Positions 5,388 to 5,576 of a DNA stretch of 5,576 nucleotides are shown here, one piece after another. The notes beneath the pieces were generated by a model. That model saw only the letters and a list, made by a program, of their open reading frames with translations, was not told the origin of the DNA and made no database searches. The position numbers and the translations under genes are program-made. Positions within the stretch are counted from its first letter, which is position 1. Each line of letters opens with the position of its first letter. This stretch comes from Pseudomonadota bacterium (GTDB taxonomy: Bacteria; Pseudomonadota; Gammaproteobacteria; Burkholderiales; Burkholderiaceae_D). Location: positions 1-5,576 of the forward strand of contig JAFAGG010000115.1 in NCBI GenBank assembly GCA_023422955.1. Direction: 5' to 3'.

Positions 5388-5460
5388 ATCGCAATGCATG
5401 AATGATGGGGGCGTCTGCCCTAATACCGTTCAGTTAAGTATCAAAAAGCGGGGTGCCTTA

Positions 5461-5483
5461 TTCCCTCCCCTTCAAGGGGAGGG
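5461..5483. repeat. REP-like C/G-rich perfect palindrome
   Basis: The arms CCCTCCCCTT (5463-5472) and AAGGGGAGGG (5474-5483) are exact inverted copies around a single C, and the 3' side continues as TTAGG. Palindromes of this look (CCCTCCCC...GGGGAGGG followed by TTAGG) are familiar as dispersed intergenic repeats in proteobacterial genomes. I cannot check the copy number here. It sits 95 bases past the PRC-barrel stop codon and could also stop or protect transcripts, although no T-run follows. The remaining bases up to 5576 contain no gene I can support. Confidence 0.5.
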
Positions 5484-5576
5484 TTAGGTGTGATGTTTCA
5501 ATAGGTTGTTCATTCGAACTGGGTCTGAGAGACTTGTTGGTTCCAGCCAAACAAATATTTCAGGGAGTCCAGCCGA

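Noticed and set aside
5505..5525. TTCGAA-containing stretch that resembles a tRNA T-loop on the minus strand
   Set aside because: The flanking bases do not form the five-pair stem of a T-arm and no acceptor or anticodon arm can be found nearby.

Overview
The window reads as a piece of a moderately GC-rich proteobacterial chromosome. Gene content, codon usage and promoter types fit a betaproteobacterium of the order Burkholderiales (for example the Oxalobacteraceae). That placement is inferred from the look of the proteins, not from a marker gene. There is no rRNA, tRNA, CRISPR array, phage gene or recognisable transposase. Four gene products are confidently identified and a fifth is recognised by its domains.

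Positions 1-4062 hold a solute-uptake locus, all on the minus strand. Its order of transcription is gntR (4062-3364), a 337-bp intergenic control region, dctP (3026-1929), dctQ (1914-1387) and dctM (1394-69). The last three genes encode a complete tripartite TRAP transporter: a Tat-exported periplasmic binding protein, a small four-helix membrane subunit and a large multi-helix permease. The binding protein resembles the 2-oxo acid/lactate-binding TakP-type branch, so a small carboxylate such as a 2-oxo or 2-hydroxy acid is the likely cargo. The genes are tightly packed (14-nt gap, then 8-nt overlap), as expected for one transcript. A GC-rich perfect inverted repeat lies just past dctM.

The most informative stretch is the control region before dctP. 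It holds a near-perfect sigma-54 (-24/-12) element pointing at dctP. Upstream of it, at about -86, -126 and -150, are three similar TGC-N8-GGTG sites that resemble NtrC-type enhancer-binding sites. The best one is a 21-bp imperfect palindrome. This suggests the transporter is switched on by an NtrC-family activator working with RpoN, in addition to, or instead of, control by the neighbouring GntR/FCD regulator. gntR has its own sigma-70-type promoter (TTCACC-N17-TATAAT).

Positions 4063-5576 change direction. A plus-strand gene (4379-5368) encodes a secreted protein with two tandem PRC-barrel domains and a hydrophilic, probably disordered tail. Upstream is a GGAACTT-N16-TCCAA element matching the envelope-stress (RpoE/ECF) promoter pattern, so this is probably an envelope-stress gene unrelated to the transporter. 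The 208 bases after it contain no convincing gene. They hold a C/G-rich perfect palindrome (5461-5483) of the REP-like or terminator type.

No exotic or clearly new multi-gene system is visible. The points worth testing are the regulatory layout of the transporter operon and the probable stress control of the double PRC-barrel protein.
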